A stretch of DNA of 30,000 bases, taken from contig LUCW03000216.1 of the NCBI GenBank assembly GCA_001586965.3, forward strand, positions 1 to 30,000, written 5' to 3'. Below the pieces are notes generated by a model. It saw only the letters and a program-made list of their open reading frames with translations. It was not told where the DNA came from and searched no databases. Positions 1 through 9,406 of this stretch are shown here, piece by piece (position 1 is the first letter of the stretch; each line of letters opens with the position of its first letter). Made by a program: the position numbers and the translations under genes. This DNA comes from Sphaeroforma sirkka (taxonomy: Eukaryota; Opisthokonta; Ichthyosporea; Ichthyophonida).

Positions 1-1
1 A

Positions 2-474
2 AAACGTCGCTGGAAGGCTGTAACCCTTGCGTGGGCCTACTCTGGCAATGACTGTGTGACCCCATGGTGCCTTGCCACTCGCATACTTTCCGTATTTGAG
101 GAAGAGTGGGCTGTCCTTGGAACTAATACTGGGTCTCTTTGTAGAAGCGACTTGAATAACTGGAACCAAGGCTCGTGGGCGCCCACGGTAGACACACCGT
201 AGCTGGCCCTCTGATCGTATCTTGCGCAACATTCTATGGATTAATCTCCATGGTGGGTTCATCCATCCGTCTATATCTTTCCAACAATGTGCAAACGCTC
301 CACCCCTGTCATCGTCGGTAGTAGCGTGGCAAATGATGAGTCCTGATGCGAAGCAAAGACATCGACATTATTCTCACCCATAATCCGTTGCGCTTGCTCA
401 AAGTAGTCTGGAAAAAGTTGCCAACATTCTGCATATAGTACCTCCGGGTCCTCAGTCCTCAACAGTTCCCTCAT
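2..474 (-). pseudogene. DIRS-like C-terminal RNase H-type module of the gypsy-like element
   Basis: The minus strand first reads a frame with NNVDVFASHQDSSFA (474-271). It then shifts by one base near 300-285 into a frame that runs open to the window edge and contains GGAFAHCW, then WMNPPWRLIHRMLRKIR, and later basic segments. The combination D-x-FAS ... FA-x-x-W ... NPPW-x-LI-x-x-x-LxKIR is the pattern I associate with the RNase H/C-terminal region of DIRS-type retroelements and with some Ty3-like elements of protists and corals. It follows directly after RNase H of the upstream RT. The assignment rests on motif resemblance only. The remainder lies beyond base 1. Confidence 0.5.
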
Positions 475-489
475 GAAGCCTAGACCACG

Positions 490-880
490 CGTCTGGTAAC
501 ACGTTCTTTATACCCGGGATGTGCGAGATAGTAAAATTGAAAAGGCGCTATGATGTGATGCCATCGTTGTAGCATCGGATTCAGCTTTAGCTGTGTGTTC
601 ATATACACCAAAGCCTTTGTGATCAGTCAACACTGAAAAGCGTTGACCTTCGAGATGATCCCGGAAGTGTGTGAGACCATATACCAAGGCCAATAATTCC
701 TTCATGGGTGTTGCGTGTAATTGCGCTGTGCTGCGTTGAGGGTCTTGCTGAAGAAACATTAGGTATTGCTTCTTCCCTTCTATGGTCTGGAACAATGCAC
801 CTCCAATACCGTAGTCGCTTGCATCCGTTTCGAGTTGTAAAGGTACTTCGTCGACGGGAAATTTCCAACACTACTGCCTC
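490..880 (-). pseudogene. RNase H domain of gypsy-like pol (frameshifted)
   Basis: This domain cleaves the RNA of RNA/DNA hybrids during reverse transcription. The minus strand shows an open frame (795-508) with GGALFQT just upstream of it (in the ASDYGIGGALFQ context near 835-785), then KELLALVYGLTHFRDHL and FSVLTDHKGF. These match the D-S/A, E-L and TDHK signatures of Ty3/gypsy RNase H. A one-base shift near 550-545 then gives FTISHIPGIKNVLPDAWSR, the usual IPG-x-x-N-x-x-x-D-x-x-SR end of the domain. The shift shows that the domain is broken. Family-level identification is firm, and function is lost. Confidence 0.8.
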
Positions 881-1029
881 AACTATGGCTTGCTTCATGG
901 CATCCCAAGCTTGCTGGTGTCTCTGTTCCCACCTGTCTCCAATGATTTCCTTAGGCTTCAGTCTTACAAATTCCCGGAGTGGGGCAACTACTCTCTGCAA
1001 AGTTTGGTAGGTGCTCAGAAGAAAGTTGG

Positions 1030-1920
1030 CTAATCCCAAAGGCCGATGCAATGTCTTTGTACTTCTTCAGTTGGCCAGTCAATGAGCTTGGCCTGCTTTT
1101 CATGGCAAATATCAATTCCGGCCTTCGATACTCGCTTCCCTAGGATCATGACTTCTTTGACTGCAAAATGACATTTTGAAGGGTTTAGCTTGAAACTGTG
1201 GTACGTCAGCCGCCGAATGACCTCTTTCACTACTCGTACGTGTTCCTCGTAGTCATCTGTTGCTATTACGATGTCGTCCAGGTAGTGGTGTGCCGGAAGT
1301 CCTTGCAATATCACACTCAGTGTACGCTGAAACTGCTGCGTCAGTGTGTAGTCCAAATGGCGCTGATGTAAAGGAATACTGGCTTTTGCCATGTGAAACT
1401 GAATAGATACTGAGAATCAGGGTGAATTGGGGAGTCGATGGTACGCTGCGGTTAGATCCAATGTCGTAATATCTCTTCCCTTTGATGTTACCAATGATGT
1501 CGTTGATACGGGGAATAATGAACTGATCCGCCGGTATTAATGCATTCACCGCTCTGAGGTCCAAACACACTCGCACTTTCTTTAGTTCTCCAGATTGAGT
1601 ATACTCTGGCACGGCGAGCAAGGGTAAGTTGACGGAAGTGGCTGTATCCCTTTGAACTATGACCAAATCTTGAATCCACTTCTGCACCTGTCTATCTACC
1701 CATGGTATCCATTTGTCTGCTACAAAGTTCCTTACTGCCTTCCGCATCCTTGCAGCTTGATCTGGTGTCACTGGCAATCTAACTTCGCCTCCTTCCAGTC
1801 TGCACCTGTCCTTTCTCGAATACCGTCATTGTCCTCAGTTCCTTGTCTAGTTCCAGGCGAACACCGGTTTCTCGGTCAAATCTGGTGGTCGTCTCAACGG
1901 TATTGGTTCCAATAGTTTGT
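1030..1920 (-). pseudogene. Reverse transcriptase domain of gypsy-like pol (frameshifted)
   Basis: The proximal part (1777 downward) contains VRVCLDLRAVNALI and FIIPRINDIIGNIKGKRYY, the fingers and palm segments of Ty3/gypsy RT. After about 1475 the reading frame is lost for roughly 90 bases. A second frame (1392-1030) then holds HHYLDDIVIATDDYEEH, where YLDD is the catalytic YxDD box. It is followed by FKLNPSKCHF and LGKRVSKAGI, the thumb segment found after YxDD in gypsy RTs. The stretch QRVVAPLREFVRLKP in a third frame (near 985-945) is the connection domain. Catalytic aspartates are present but spread over different frames, so no active enzyme can be made. Confidence 0.85.
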
Positions 1921-1935
1921 CTAGCTCCGTTGGAT

Positions 1936-2364
1936 CTATGGGTGAGAATGGCGCGATTGAAGGCCTCCCACGTATAGCCCTAAGCCAGGCATAAGATCCT
2001 GGCCTACGATCGCGTCGATAGCCGGTGGTAGATTCATTAGCTCGAAAGACTGTTCTGTGAGCTCTAGACCATATCGTACTGGAGTTTGTACGGTTGAGCC
2101 TATTCGCCGTGTACGAAGACTACGATCAGCTAGGTATATATAGGATCCCTCCGGAGCCGACTTAATTTGCAATCCCCAATCGTGTGCGGATGTCGAATCA
2201 ATGCAACTTCTGTTTGCCCCAGAATCCACTAACGCCCTGCATGTCTTACCGTTAATCAGGATGGATATGAATACTCGATTGTCCATTGAAAGTAATGGAT
2301 CTTTGATCGATAGTATCACAGGTGTGCTAGACGGGAAAACTAAAGTTGCATCTACATCCGACAC
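1936..2364 (-). pseudogene. Retropepsin-like aspartic protease of gypsy-like element
   Basis: This open frame of 142 codons contains CRALVDSGANRSCID at about residues 42-56. LVDSGA is the catalytic DSGA signature of retropepsins. Further on, PPAIDAIVGQDLM (about residues 112-125) corresponds to the hydrophobic-hydrophobic-G segment near the end of these proteases. In the intact element it would have cut the Gag-Pol polyprotein. It sits between Gag and RT, as in Ty3/gypsy elements. The frame is clean across the domain, but its neighbours are shifted relative to it, so it is a preserved piece of a dead polyprotein. Confidence 0.8.
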
Positions 2365-2499
2365 CCTTACGTCCCTATTCCTGATCGCTGCCTATGGTTT
2401 CCCACGTTGCATCCTCTTCTAACTCACCCTGTTCGATTTCGTCTGGGTGTGCCAGTATGGAAGCAATGTGTGTGTCTGTAGCGTGGTCTCCTCCTGCTC

Positions 2500-4446
2500 C
2501 GTTTGCTGGTCGTCCGAGTCTGTTAGAGCCGTAATGGTGTTGACCGCGGGCAAACTCTTATCGAAGGATACGCCTTGCTTAAATCCTCGGCCCGAGCTGG
2601 ATGTGAATCCAACCCTTTGTTCGACTGGTAGTGCTTGCAGGATGATATATGCCTGAAACTGGGTGGGGCACCCGCTCTGCACGCGTAACACGTGGTGGTC
2701 GTAGACGTGCTTGTGCGTTGTGTGCTGCCTCCTCCTGTATTCGTATTCAAATTACGATCTCGTTGTTGGGCTGGAAACTGTCTACGCCTATCCCCCACAT
2801 TCATCTGTGTCCGTACCCGTTGTCTGAGGATGGCATCGGTTTCTTGTATGTCTGGATTTAAAATGCGGAGAAGGTCTTCAGTCTCCAGGTGGTCCCAACC
2901 TATGTGGTGTTGTAGCGTGCGTTCATACGTCATATTACCTGTCAGGTCCTCGAGGGCCTGTATGAGGCAGTGATTAAGCAACCGCTTAGGAAAGTCCTTG
3001 CCCTTATCTGCTCGCTCCCAGGCTCTCTTGTGAACTTCCACAATCTTGTTCAAATGTTCCCTGGCTGACTCTACACCCTTGGTGCGGGATTACCCTTCGC
3101 CAACTTCTTAAAGGTAGGGTCTACGGTGGCCTTGCTCTCATGTTGACAGATTTGGTCTATGACCTGTTCCGCCGGATATACCCTCAGCTCATTATGGTTG
3201 TCACGGAGATAGTCAATTGTGGCCTTTGCTGCCTTAAAATATATGAGTACCTTATAGAACCAACGTACCATCCACGACTCATCTAGTCCTGAGACATGGG
3301 CGTTCTTCAGTGCCTCTTCTAGCGCCCCTCGTGTGTCTCTATCGGCTGTGCTGCTTAATTGATAACGGTCTAAAGGCCAATCGGGCCATGTCCGTGGCTC
3401 CGGAGCTCTGTTCTTCCTGATAGCTTCCAATTGAGTATTCAACGCTCCTTTCAACGTATCGATCGTGGACGTTAGTAATGTACATCTTGGGACATCGTAG
3501 TTTCCCTGTGCTCGACAAAGTTCATCCACAAAGAAGGATATCTTCCCTTCGAGGCGTTGACACATGGCTCGGCGATGCTCGTTCCACTGCGCTGGTGTCA
3601 TGATCGGCTCTCTCGCCTGTTCGTCTTTGTGCGGTCGTTTTCTGCTGCCATGAACACTACCGTCGTCGACATCACTAGACTTGCGCTTACCGTCGTCGAC
3701 GTCACTATACTTGCGCTTACCGTCGTCAACGTAACTAGCCTTGCGCATATCCTGTATCGATCGCGCGAAGTCTCGGTGCTGTCGGCTGAGTTCCCATCGT
3801 CTACGTAGTTGTTTTCGTTCGGCTTCCCTACGATAATCCCCATGTGGGTCGCTCAAATATTGCTCTAGCTGTCGGCCCCTGATTTCGTCAGAGTTTTGCT
3901 GACGAGTGCCCGTGGCCCACCCTGACATATTTCTATGCCGTTGGACTTGTCGCTCATCCCCGTTGCCTGCGAGGGAATCCTGACTTGCACTGGTAAAACT
4001 CCCCGATCGAGTTCGCTTTCGAGTGAAATCTCGTTCAGGTGCTCGGTGAAAAGGCTGCCATGAATACGGTCTATCACCGCTGAATGAATGCCCGAAGTAC
4101 CTCGGACATTGGCTACCCTGTGTCGCTCAGCTGCTGGTTCAGCAGACTTTGAACGACTAGTATGCCTAATCACAAATTGCACCTCACTGTCTTCTGGATC
4201 TGCTCTCCCTCTTGCCGATAAGCGAGACCCGTGCCCCAACTGATGTCGCCTGCTTGCTGCCTGGCCCACGTCTTGGTCTGTCTGTTCATGTCGCGGTTGT
4301 TCATCTCTTCGACGCGATGCTACTGTCTGGCGCGAAGAAGCTGTGCCTCCTTGGTGGGTCTGCTCGAAATCTGACAAAGATCTCTGGGTTGCTTTGCCGT
4401 CGCGACGAGTGCGTCGAGGGCTACGGGGTGTTGGACGCATAGGCAT
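2500..4446 (-). pseudogene. Gag-like region of the gypsy-like element (several frames)
   Basis: Three partly overlapping minus-strand frames make up this region. The first starts at the Met of MPMRPTPRSPRRTRRDGK (near 4446) and is rich in R, S and Q. The second (3928-3071) is charged and mostly helical, with WMVRWFYKVLIYFKAAKAT. The third (3053-2523) holds KRLLNHCLIQALEDLTG and ends in CYACRAGAPPSFRHISSC. That segment resembles a nucleocapsid knuckle, but its spacing is C-x2-C-x9-H-x3-C instead of C-x2-C-x4-H-x4-C. Position upstream of a retropepsin and overall composition support Gag. I could not recognise a specific capsid family. The three frames imply at least two frameshifts. Confidence 0.65.
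3659..3748 (-). repeat. Three tandem 30-bp units inside Gag, coding for VDDGKRK-type repeats
   Basis: On the plus strand the unit begins taccgtcgtcgacatcacta and recurs three times with a few substitutions. On the minus strand each unit encodes a ten-residue block of the type YVDDGKRKxS. The unit is a multiple of three, so copy-number change would keep the Gag frame open. It alternates an acidic VDD with a basic KRK patch. Confidence 0.8.
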
Positions 4447-4599
4447 CTTGATGTTAAGACTTCGATGTATGGCTTGTGTTGTTGATGAATAGTTGGTCCA
4501 GAATGAAGGAGTGTCGGCTATTATATAATAGTTGACTTCAGCCATTTGTGTTACACACTTTCTTCCGCCGTTCTCCTCTCGTGATACCAAAATAGCTAA

Positions 4600-5900
4600 T
4601 TATCATTGAATCATGTTGATGTCTACAAGGTCTGCTTGCGGGTCGCCGAAAACTCGTTGCGCTCGAATACACCTTGCTCCTTGATGATTGCTAATCATTT
4701 TGTTTGGGTTGGTTTTGTTAATGAGTACTCGTTTTGCTCTCCTTTGCTCTGTCTATAGGAGTAATTAAGAGTTGCTGATAGACTCGAAGCGTGTTCAATG
4801 ATCAACCGCCTGTCGTGTTCTAGCGTTCTGAATGCTCCTTTAATCCAACCTTCGGACCACTGTACTCCAACATCAATCAAATCCGAGGCCTGCAGCCAGG
4901 AAGTTCAGGTCAAGGTTCCCAAGAATAACCTTGAAGCCCAAGGTAGATACATCGGTTATGAAGTTGGAAAACCAAAAACAAATTCCTTATTCAAACCAAC
5001 TTGAGTGTACTTGCACGATGCCTGATAAGTGCCGTCTACTTTTGCATGTACTATTTCTTCTGTACTTTGCAAGAGTCCGCTGCATCTTGACGATTCGCCT
5101 TATACGTCGGTGATAACGTTCTCCTTAGTTTTCACCAACAATCATACAACCGTACCAGGCTATGTTGGTCCTACGGCTGATTCACTTACGTTGACTTCCT
5201 TTCTCTCTAGAATGGAAATTTTAGTATATATATATATATATGTATATATATATACGAAAATGTATTCTGTCTTGTAACATCGGTAAATATGTCTTCTAGT
5301 TGTGTGTTGGTCGTGGGTTCGATACCCCCCGTGATATATTTTTTTTTCCTATGCTTTCGTGACCATCGAAGTTCGCGCATGCAACGATGGCGAACATTCG
5401 ACTCCGAGATATTTTCGAAAAATCGATCTTCTAACCATGCCAGTCTTTTCGTCTAGCCAATTGATTACCAAAACTTGCTCCCGTAGTTGATATTTGTTGA
5501 AAATACGAGTTGAAATCGCATTTTTTCTGTCTCAGTTTCTCCCAAACTGTGCCTAGCTCCTCTTCTGCATTGCTACCTGTCTCACGCGCGCTTAATTCAC
5601 ACGTTTCCATTCTACGTCGCCTGACACTGTCGATTCTACATTGCTACCTGCTTTTCTTGATCACCTCTATCTGCCCTTTGTCGTCTCTGTACTCGCCCAC
5701 ACCTATGAAAATCTGCCATATCGACCTTCTCTACGCCAAATTACGTTCTTCTATACCCCTAACTGCGATACTGCATCATGTTCGTGTTGTGTGGATTGAC
5801 TAGGCCAGTCAAAACATTGTTCAAACGTCCTATGACTGCTAATTAGTCAGAGGGAGGCCTTGATTGTCAACGACGGCCTGAAAAGTCGCATTGGAATTGA
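4600..5900. other. No recognisable gene (about 1.3 kb upstream of Gag)
   Basis: Short open frames exist on both strands, but none shows a known motif or continues across plausible splice sites. The stretch may include the leader or a decayed LTR of the gypsy-like element, but I found no matching second copy. It includes a T-arm-like string near 5311 that is not a tRNA (see rejected items). Confidence 0.4.
5222..5253. repeat. AT dinucleotide microsatellite
   Basis: This is a run of alternating T and A of about 32 bases with one interrupting G. It is a simple sequence with no other sign of function. Confidence 0.9.
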
Positions 5901-5902
5901 AC

Positions 5903-6057
5903 TGTGCTCGGAAGACTTTGCTCCTGTCGTAGTTTGCAAGCTCCTTTCGGCTATCCGGTTCTGAGGGAGATCAACTCTCCTGTGCTCGGAAGACTTTGCT
6001 CCTGTCGTACTTTACAAGCTCCTTTCAGCTACCCGGTTCTGAGGGAGATCAACTCCT
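5903..6057. repeat. Tandem duplication, about 78-bp unit, two copies
   Basis: The unit starts tgtgctcggaagactttgct at 5903 and again at 5981. The copies differ at a few bases (tagtttgc versus tactttac, ggctatcc versus agctaccc), so the duplication is not recent. It overlaps no supported gene. Confidence 0.9.
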
Positions 6058-6337
6058 GTAATTCGTCAATAAAATGAACTTCTCCGTCCACTATTATCCT
6101 CGAGATAAAATCGAATAATACACCTAAAGTAACTAGTCGTAAAAAATGTAGTAAAACACATCAAAATACGATACTAAAAACCTACTGAGTCTCCCTGAGG
6201 CTCAGTGCGGTGTATTTATTCTTATATTTGATTGTCTACGTGGTCTACAAATAATTCACCTCGTGTGAATTAATTGTAAACTAATTCTAACTCCACACTG
6301 ATAGTGGTTTAAGGGGACTTTACCACAACCGTAGTAC

Positions 6338-6730
6338 TTTTAAGTAAACAACACTGAGATAAAAAAAAACAGTATCAGTTCTACATTTTCTTTCATCCTC
6401 TGAATGTGTTCATTTTGCCATTTCCTCCTGGCCATATGATTCTGGAAGCGAAAAATCTCTTTGTCGATGATGTCTAAAACGGATGTAATGCCCAATAGAT
6501 TTCGTAACTCAACGTTTACCCTGCATTCGTTCTCACTATTCTCATTCAGATCTGGAAGCGTTGATCCGTCTGTGAATCCGTCGAGGTAGCTCCGAAATTC
6601 AGAAACGAGGGCGGGATCACTAAGGCCTGGATGAAGAGTGGCATTTGTTGGTCCCGTGCCAGTAGTTGCTGAGATTTGGCATCCTGGAGTAGCCGACGTG
6701 CTTTCGTCGCCAAGGTCTTACGTACATGTG
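6338..6730 (-). pseudogene. Unrecognised open frame without start codon, charged C-terminal helix
   Basis: The minus strand is open for about 130 codons, from about 6730 to a TAA near 6338, with no upstream ATG in frame. It begins with an S/T-rich part (DESTSATPG, TTGTGPTNATL). It continues with LVSEFRSYLDGFTDGSTLPD and RNLLGITSVLDIIDKEIF, and ends in a charged, probably helical MARRKWQNEHIQRMKENVE. The composition looks coding. An acetylated or spliced start cannot be judged by eye; a possible acceptor AG lies just upstream near 6731. I do not recognise the family. It could be an internal exon of an unannotated gene or a piece of a transposon protein. Confidence 0.35.
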
Positions 6731-6921
6731 TTTTGATTTTTTGGCGGAACTATCAGAATGAAAATCCTGGCCTACCTGTCGCTGAAAATCCTCTACAACC
6801 TGGACTGTACTAGCCAGGACCCACACATATCTGACCCGAAGCAGCCGATGGACGAGTACAACTTCACCGGTTTGGAGTACACAGGTAGGATCCTCAACAA
6901 GTTGGGGTTTAAGTCGAAGCG

Positions 6922-7670
6922 ATGAAAGCCAAGTTTCTCGTGGTCCAAATTGATAAGTGCGCCTCGGAATTCATCAATGGGGTGATGGTCGACCTCAAAC
7001 TAATGGAAGGAGCGAAGCCAGTCTACCGAGTCTACGGGAGGAAGGATCTTTTCAAGCAAGGTGTCGGCTGATCAACAAGCTTCATACGGTCGGACACATG
7101 GAGCCGGGTGGCCTTATCCGTTTATGAGTTGCATCAAGTCTGTTGGCAAGGAAGGACGCTCGGGTGACCCCGACGATGGACAGTCAGTTTTGGTTCACAG
7201 CGTACTGGTCGGCAACAAGCGCGCAGTTGTTCAAACTGCCAGTGACGCTTCCCACCGAAGAGGATATACTCAACACCGAAAAAGGGGCGATTATTATATA
7301 TTGCGTCGACTTGGCGGCGTCCTACTGCAAGCTGCTGATGGCACCGAGCTGTCGCCATCTATTGACCTACTTCACGGACGACGGCCGCTTTCACCAACCG
7401 GTGTACCTTCTGGAAGGCGTACGGAACGGCTTCAAAATTTCCTCACGGCACCGGCCCTTAAGAATCGGAAGGAACTGATCTCGTTGCTTGTCATGATATC
7501 CTGGTGGTCCGGGATGATCCCACAGTATGCCCGGACCATGGATTCACTCACCCGGCTAACAAAGAAGAAATCCGTGTTTGAATGACAAACGAAGCAGGTC
7601 CTCGCTCTATAAGCCTCTTCCACACAGCAGCTCATCCTGTACTCGGACGGATGCAAAAAGGAATGACACT
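6922..7670 (+). pseudogene. Second Ty3/gypsy-like RT fragment, internally deleted and frameshifted
   Basis: Successive plus-strand frames show pieces in the order of a gypsy RT. VDLKLMEGAKPVYRVYGRKD (6922-7071 frame) is the LxxGAKPV segment before the fingers. LINKLHTVGHMEPGG (about 7068-7115) matches the fingers helix. KLPVTLPTEEDIL (about 7230-7270) and VDLAASYCKLLMAPSCRHLL (about 7305-7365) match the palm, including the motif-A aspartate. The frame then jumps to ELISLLVMISWWSGMIPQYA and LTRLTKKKSVFEW (about 7470-7583), the connection domain. LILYSDGCKKE (about 7631-7664) may start RNase H. The YxDD box and thumb are missing, which indicates an internal deletion. This is unrelated in strand and in state of decay to the element at 1-4450. 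Confidence 0.65.
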
Positions 7671-7859
7671 GTTTGTATAGATTTCGGGGGGAATTCCCTG
7701 TTACGTGGTTTTGGAAGTGTCGAACGCATACCTCACCAATCGGGAGTTGGAAGCATCGAACCTACAAGCCCTGGCGGAACCTGACCTGATTGTCGGCCTG
7801 GAGAACCTGGCAAATAGTTCTCCGAGTTAGATATTGTATCCACAGACGTCGACTGCAAA

Positions 7860-8840
7860 GGTTCCCGCACATCGGCCCCCGATACAAAATTGTCCCGGCG
7901 GACCATGTATTCTTTGATTTATAGACTTCACACGATATTTGTATTCATTTATATATCAATTTTGAAAAATCCGTTATCATTTTACATGATATTCAATTTT
8001 GATATATATAATATATTATACATAGAATAATTTAAATGTATGCGTATATATAAATAATACTCCAATTAGTGTTTTATGATAGCTTCAACCATTGCCGTGA
8101 ACACACCCCAATCCGCATTTGTGCTATGATAGCAACCAACACGTTCCTGTTCAAACTGCTTGACTATCGTACTTGTGGATGTCTCTGTCTCGTGTGCCCC
8201 GGAGATAAAACCTTTCCTTCAAGCCATTTGCTTGTGTCAGTTCTTAATGAGTTGTATTCTGGTGGGCCCTAATCTACCCCCAATTGGGCCGGACATACTT
8301 CAATAACTACAGAATCGGTATGACTAGCCACGGCATATTATAGATCTTCACGAACATCTAGGGAGCTTCCTACTTTATGAATAGCGGGCATCAATTTATA
8401 CACGTTCAGTACTGGTCGATAGATAGATTTTTCCCATACCCTGTCTCATCACTCTACTGAAGTACTATTTTCAGAGTTCGGTACAGATCAAATCTTCGAG
8501 ACTTCTGATACCGCCTATGGTACTTCCCTATTCGAAATACATCAGTTGTGTAGTGTGGTATCGGGCAAGTTTCCAACTTCGCGCTCCGAAACAGAATTCC
8601 GGATGACAACTTCATCCTTCTTGGTAACTTGTTAAATATCTCAGACCGACTTGTCAGCCCATATTACCTCGGCTGAAGAGTAATATACGTTGGTAGCACG
8701 AGAGTAGAGTGTATTGAGTGAGTGACTATAAGTAAAGTGAAAGTGTAACTAAAGAATGGTGCTGTTGTTAGCAGGTTGGGTGGGGGACTATGAAAAGTGG
8801 CAGTGTGTCTAAATAATGGTGCGTTCGAATGTAAATTTGC
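7860..8840. other. Non-coding, AT-rich stretch
   Basis: I see no coding frame with recognisable content. It contains AT-rich low-complexity sequence (about 7920-8060) and two diverged copies of a short dispersed repeat near 8715-8830 (listed separately). Confidence 0.5.
8714..8835. repeat. Two diverged copies of a short dispersed repeat, a third at 14093
   Basis: The core gactataagtaaagtg followed by taaagaatggtgc (about 8722-8763) recurs as gactatgaaaagtg, then taaataatggtgcgttcgaatg (about 8787-8831). It appears again near 14094-14143 as aactataagtaaagtg with taaattatggtgcattcgaatg. The copies differ mainly by substitutions. The third copy directly precedes a partial LTR, so the repeat may derive from an element linked to that LTR family. 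Confidence 0.6.
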
Positions 8841-8843
8841 AGT

Positions 8844-8860
8844 TTTAGGGTTTAGGGTTT
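8844..8860 (+). repeat. Short interstitial TTTAGGG repeat (about 2.4 units)
   Basis: TTTAGGG occurs twice in a row and is followed by TTT. This is the Arabidopsis-type telomere heptamer. Such a short run can occur by chance. Related CCCTAAA-like strings occur near 9541-9553 and 23691-23715. Confidence 0.6.
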
Positions 8861-8942
8861 CTAAAAAAGTTAACAGTGACATACGTTTACTGTGGTCCGA
8901 CGGTACGTTTTCTGATCATCCTAACTTGTTTTAGTCCCGCAG

Positions 8943-8989
8943 CCCCCCACCCCGCCCCCAACCCTGCCTCCCTCACCCCTCCCTCTCCC
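8943..8989 (-). other. Candidate G-quadruplex on the minus strand
   Basis: The plus strand has eight C-tracts of at least three bases (8943-8948, 8950-8953, 8955-8959, 8962-8964, 8970-8972, 8976-8979, 8981-8983, 8987-8989) separated by loops of 1 to 5 bases. The complement therefore satisfies the usual G3+N1-7 rule several times over. It ends in an A-run. Formation in vivo is unknown. Confidence 0.65.
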
Positions 8990-9406
8990 GCCAAAAAAAA
9001 AAACATATATAAAAATAATTTAACCGTCGAAATTTTACACACATACTCTGGGACCCATGGAGAGTGTAATTTTCTGAAAGTGCAGAAACACAAACACATA
9101 CAATACAATAACGCTATTATCATTTTTGCCTGCATCTCTCATATAGAGGGGGGTTGCCTTGCGCTTACATAGCGACCCAGTCTAAGCCAAATGTTCTTAG
9201 GGCTTTGTACACACACTGTCTAGATTATTATCACAAGAAAGCGGAAATCCGTTGCCCAAAGGAAGGACACAACGATCGAAAAGGCTCCGAGAATTGAAGA
9301 TATGATAAGCTCTGAGCTAGCCGCAAACGCATAGCTTAAGGTTGCTTTTAAGCATAGATGTACTGTCTGCATTTGTTGATTTAACCTATTTCACTATTTT
9401 GCGTAG

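Larger units (their letters stand above)
1..4450 (-). mobile_element. Degenerate Ty3/gypsy-like LTR retrotransposon, internal region, cut by the window edge
   Basis: Read on the minus strand the order is Gag (about 4446-2500), retropepsin (2364-1936), RT (about 1920-1030), RNase H (about 880-490) and a DIRS-like domain (474-2). That order up to RNase H is the Ty3/gypsy order. No frame stays open for the full polyprotein: frame changes occur between the Gag halves, between protease and RT, inside RT after the KGKRYY segment, before RNase H and inside RNase H. The element is therefore an immobile fossil. I could not find a flanking LTR or a primer-binding site in 4450-6000, and the distal end lies outside the window, so element boundaries are unknown. 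Integrase is not visible inside the window. Confidence 0.85.

Noticed and set aside
2201..2973. Plus-strand frames opposite Gag and protease
   Set aside because: The minus strand carries clear Gag and DSGA protease content, and these are antisense shadows.
5300..5335. T-arm-like string gtgggttcgataccccc resembling a tRNA 3' half or a Pol III B box
   Set aside because: No matching acceptor stem, D arm or anticodon arm fits in the 75 bases before it, and the T stem itself has a mismatch. At most it is a tRNA-derived fragment.
7134..7358. Minus-strand frames opposite the plus-strand gypsy RT fossil (also 7656-7432)
   Set aside because: They are shadows of the RT-coding strand without motifs of their own.
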